64,000 nt of DNA, taken from Symbiodinium natans. Lineage: Eukaryota > Sar > Dinophyceae > Suessiales > Symbiodiniaceae. The notes below the pieces were generated by a model. That model had not been told where the DNA came from and did not search any database. It worked only from the letters and a program-made list of their open reading frames with translations. This document shows, in pieces, positions 62,339-64,000 of the stretch. Position numbers and translations under genes: made by a program. Every line of letters begins with the position of its first letter. The stretch's first letter is position 1. The stretch is from the NCBI GenBank assembly GCA_905221605.1, contig CAJNDS010002613.1, positions 62,001 through 126,000 on the forward strand, written 5' to 3'.

Positions 62339-63125
62339 GCTCTCCCTGGAAGATGAAGAAGCTGATGATGGGGAATACCTCAAAGCCCTATGGGAGTCGG
62401 CCAACACGGCAGCTTGGGCTGCCACGGATCGACCCCTCAGCGCACTCGAGAAGGGGCAGCTTGAGCCCTGGTGGAAGTACCCGTGGCACAAGATCGCGGC
62501 CCAATTTGCCGAGGCCTCGGAGTACAAGCCCCAGATGTCCCACCTTTCGGTGCCTGATGCAGTTGCTGGCAGAATGGCCACGATTATGGGGGCCTTCCGG
62601 CATTACGGACGTCCATTGGAGGGCGATGGTGATCTTGCCCAAAAGGTTGGGCCGGAGATGTTCACTTTTGATGTCCCGGGCCAGAACGTTTTGTTCGTGG
62701 GATGCAACATCAAGGGGCCGAGCTTTATCCATGACCCCAACTATGCCAGCCAGGCCACGATGTGTCATGGCACAAGTTTTGCCTCGGTGATTGGCGTGGC
62801 CCAATGTGGAGAAATCACTGTGGGGGACAATCGTGAAGATGGTTTCCCGGCTTATGGATTTTCTGCTCGTGGTGCCCTCGTGGGGTACTCGAAAGATTCC
62901 ATGGTGGCTGCTGTGAAGAAGACAGCGAGCCGGGCTAAGTCCCTCGGAGGGGCTATGTTGGTGGTGGAGGCCGAGCTCCCGGGGCCCACTCCTCAGGTGG
63001 AAGGTGGGCACGATTACCTCCACTCGGCATGCCGAGACTCGGGCTCGGTACGCTCGGGTGAGCATTTTCTGCTCTCGCCCAAGCATGTTGTGCTTCGCGG
63101 CATAGCAGTGGGGTGGCCTCGCTGA
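62320..63125 (+). CDS. continuation of the gag-like protein with a globular domain
   Basis: From about 62320 the frame reads DELSLEDEEADDGEYLKALW, then KGQLEPWWKYPWHKIAAQFA, and a conserved-looking core: YASQATMCHGTSFASVIGVA then QCGEITVGDNREDGFPAYGF. The CHGTSFASVIGVAQCG string resembles the His-Gly-Thr strand of ADP-ribosyltransferase folds, but the remaining catalytic residues are not evident. I give this as a weak resemblance. The open frame before 62320 (from 62154) is a shadow. It ends at 63125, 220 bp before the recombinase ORF. Confidence 0.45.
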
Positions 63126-63192
63126 CAGGGTGAGCCGGACCCTTAGTGTGAACAGCACAGGATGCAGCGATCAGGCAGATCGGAAACAATTC

Positions 63193-63232
63193 AGTTTGCA
63201 CATGTGAGTGTTTGCACATGTGAGTGTTGTGT
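63193..63232. repeat. 17-bp tandem duplication
   Basis: TTTGCACATGTGAGTGT occurs twice in direct succession, with the palindrome GCACATGTG in each. It lies in the short gap before the recombinase ORF. Confidence 0.7.
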
Positions 63233-63344
63233 CGCTGCACATGCATCCAATGCCCCAGCAGGGATAACTCACTTTGTTGTTTTGTGACGGATCGGCTCAG
63301 TATTCATGTAGCATCTGGGGATTGGCTGATTGGTATTCCTCGTC

Positions 63345-64000
63345 ATGTCCGGTCGAGACCCCAGCTCCAGCGAGGCTGAATTGTTCTTTCGTAACCAGAT
63401 CCATGCACGATCAGCTTTGCCCAGCCAGCCTTGGGAACAGCCTAGCATGTTGTGCATTTTTGACCCGATGAAGGCGATGTTCCCTCAAGGGTTGGGCGTG
63501 CCTTACCAGGGCGGGAGAACACAACCGATGACCACCTTAACAGCTGGCACGCAGTCTTCGACAAGTATAGCAGATACAGCAACGTCGCATTGCCAGGCCT
63601 GGACTCGTGCAGTTAAGGCCCGTCGGGGAGCGAGCTCGCGAGACCGTCAGCACGAAGCTTATCAGAAAGTTTTGCTCTTGCTGCAATCTTTTGCGAGTTT
63701 CTTTGACTTGTGCACTCTCATGGAAGACGATGAAGAGAATGGTCATGATTCATTGCAGGCGATTTTGGCCGGCAAATCCCCAGCCACAGTCTTGAAGCAT
63801 GTGGGGCCAATTCGCACATTTTGCGAATGGCTGGTGAAGTCAGGGAACCTTCCTCCTTTTCCTGAAAAGGCCGTTTGGTCTTTTGTCAATTGTGTCTTGA
63901 AGATGCCCCGAACGGCTGCATCCACTTTGGATACGTGTCTGAAAGCCATCAGGTGGAGTTATCATGCCCTGGGATTGCGGGTACGTCTTGAGGTTTTTCA
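63345..64000 (+). CDS. tyrosine recombinase, N-terminal part, cut by window end
   Basis: ATG at 63345 follows an in-frame TGA at 63327; the frame then runs open for 218 codons to the edge. After about 80 polar residues, the segment LQAILAGKSPATVLKHVGPI, then RTFCEWLVKSG and PRTAASTLDTCLKAIRWSYH, has the helix pattern of the SAM-like core-binding domain of tyrosine recombinases. The catalytic domain must lie beyond 64000. With the gag-like ORF upstream it defines the beginning of a second YR retroelement or a Crypton-like element. No reverse transcriptase is seen between them. Confidence 0.6.
   Translation, partial: MSGRDPSSSEAELFFRNQIHARSALPSQPWEQPSMLCIFDPMKAMFPQGLGVPYQGGRTQPMTTLTAGTQSSTSIADTATSHCQAWTRAVKARRGASSRDRQHEAYQKVLLLLQSFASFFDLCTLMEDDEENGHDSLQAILAGKSPATVLKHVGPIRTFCEWLVKSGNLPPFPEKAVWSFVNCVLKMPRTAASTLDTCLKAIRWSYHALGLRVRLEVF

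Overview
The window looks like nuclear DNA of a dinoflagellate, possibly Symbiodiniaceae (inferred; no rRNA or other marker gene is present). The evidence is: two copies of the 3' part of the dinoflagellate spliced leader (TTTTGGCTCAAG) at 7652-7663 and 40765-40776; degenerate TTTAGGG/CCCTAAA telomere-type repeats; a retrotransposon carrying a cytosine methyltransferase, a combination known from Symbiodinium; tyrosine-recombinase retroelements; and short exons with GT, GC or GA donors. Nearly all recognisable coding sequence belongs to mobile or viral elements. Many elements are split by frameshifts or stops, so several 'genes' below are pieces of one ancestral reading frame.

Layout. 0.9-8.1 kb: a tyrosine-recombinase (YR) retrotransposon on the minus strand (gag-like, reverse transcriptase, RNase H, recombinase, methyltransferase-like domain). 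It begins with a spliced-leader remnant and is bracketed by a nearly identical 412-bp direct repeat. 8.1-9.7 kb: decayed telomere-like DNA. 9.7-15.3 kb: mostly intron-like DNA holding short minus-strand exons of an unidentified, probably host, coiled-coil gene. 15.3-20.3 kb: repeats and decayed element fragments. 20.3-22.8 kb: a broken DDE-transposase-like gene with a long GCA/CTG (polyalanine) expansion. 22.9-23.9 kb: a five-copy tandem repeat that truncates the next element. 23.9-31.8 kb: a LINE-type element on the minus strand whose large ORFs include a C5 cytosine DNA methyltransferase and an AP-endonuclease; its reverse transcriptase is missing, and its 5' leader carries five covarying hairpins. 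31.9-34 kb: retroposed repeat and satellites.

34.8-38.8 kb: a minus-strand gene combining SAM-like, P-loop NTPase and REase-like parts (Crinkler/RHS-type), with an intron made almost wholly of GA/CA/TA microsatellite and one in-frame stop. 41.0-44.9 kb: wreckage of a Polinton-like or large-DNA-virus-like element (A32-type packaging ATPase, DNA methyltransferase, helicase C-terminus, small membrane protein, a broken viral gene interrupted by an insertion). 45.1-57.5 kb: a minus-strand series of large ORFs whose best recognised part is an alpha/beta-hydrolase elbow followed by a superfamily 1 helicase. It looks like one very large repetitive coding unit of unknown nature, with a decayed second copy at 17 kb. 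57.9-58.8 kb: two outward-facing fibre-like fragments. 58.8-59.9 kb: a broken RT/RNase H fragment. 60-64 kb: plus-strand coiled-coil ORFs, an Arg/Ser-rich gag-like ORF and the N-terminal half of a second tyrosine recombinase that runs off the end.

Across the window, three unrelated elements (YR retrotransposon, LINE, viral element) each carry their own DNA-methyltransferase-type domain. Start codons are uncertain throughout; ATG starts are given where one fits.
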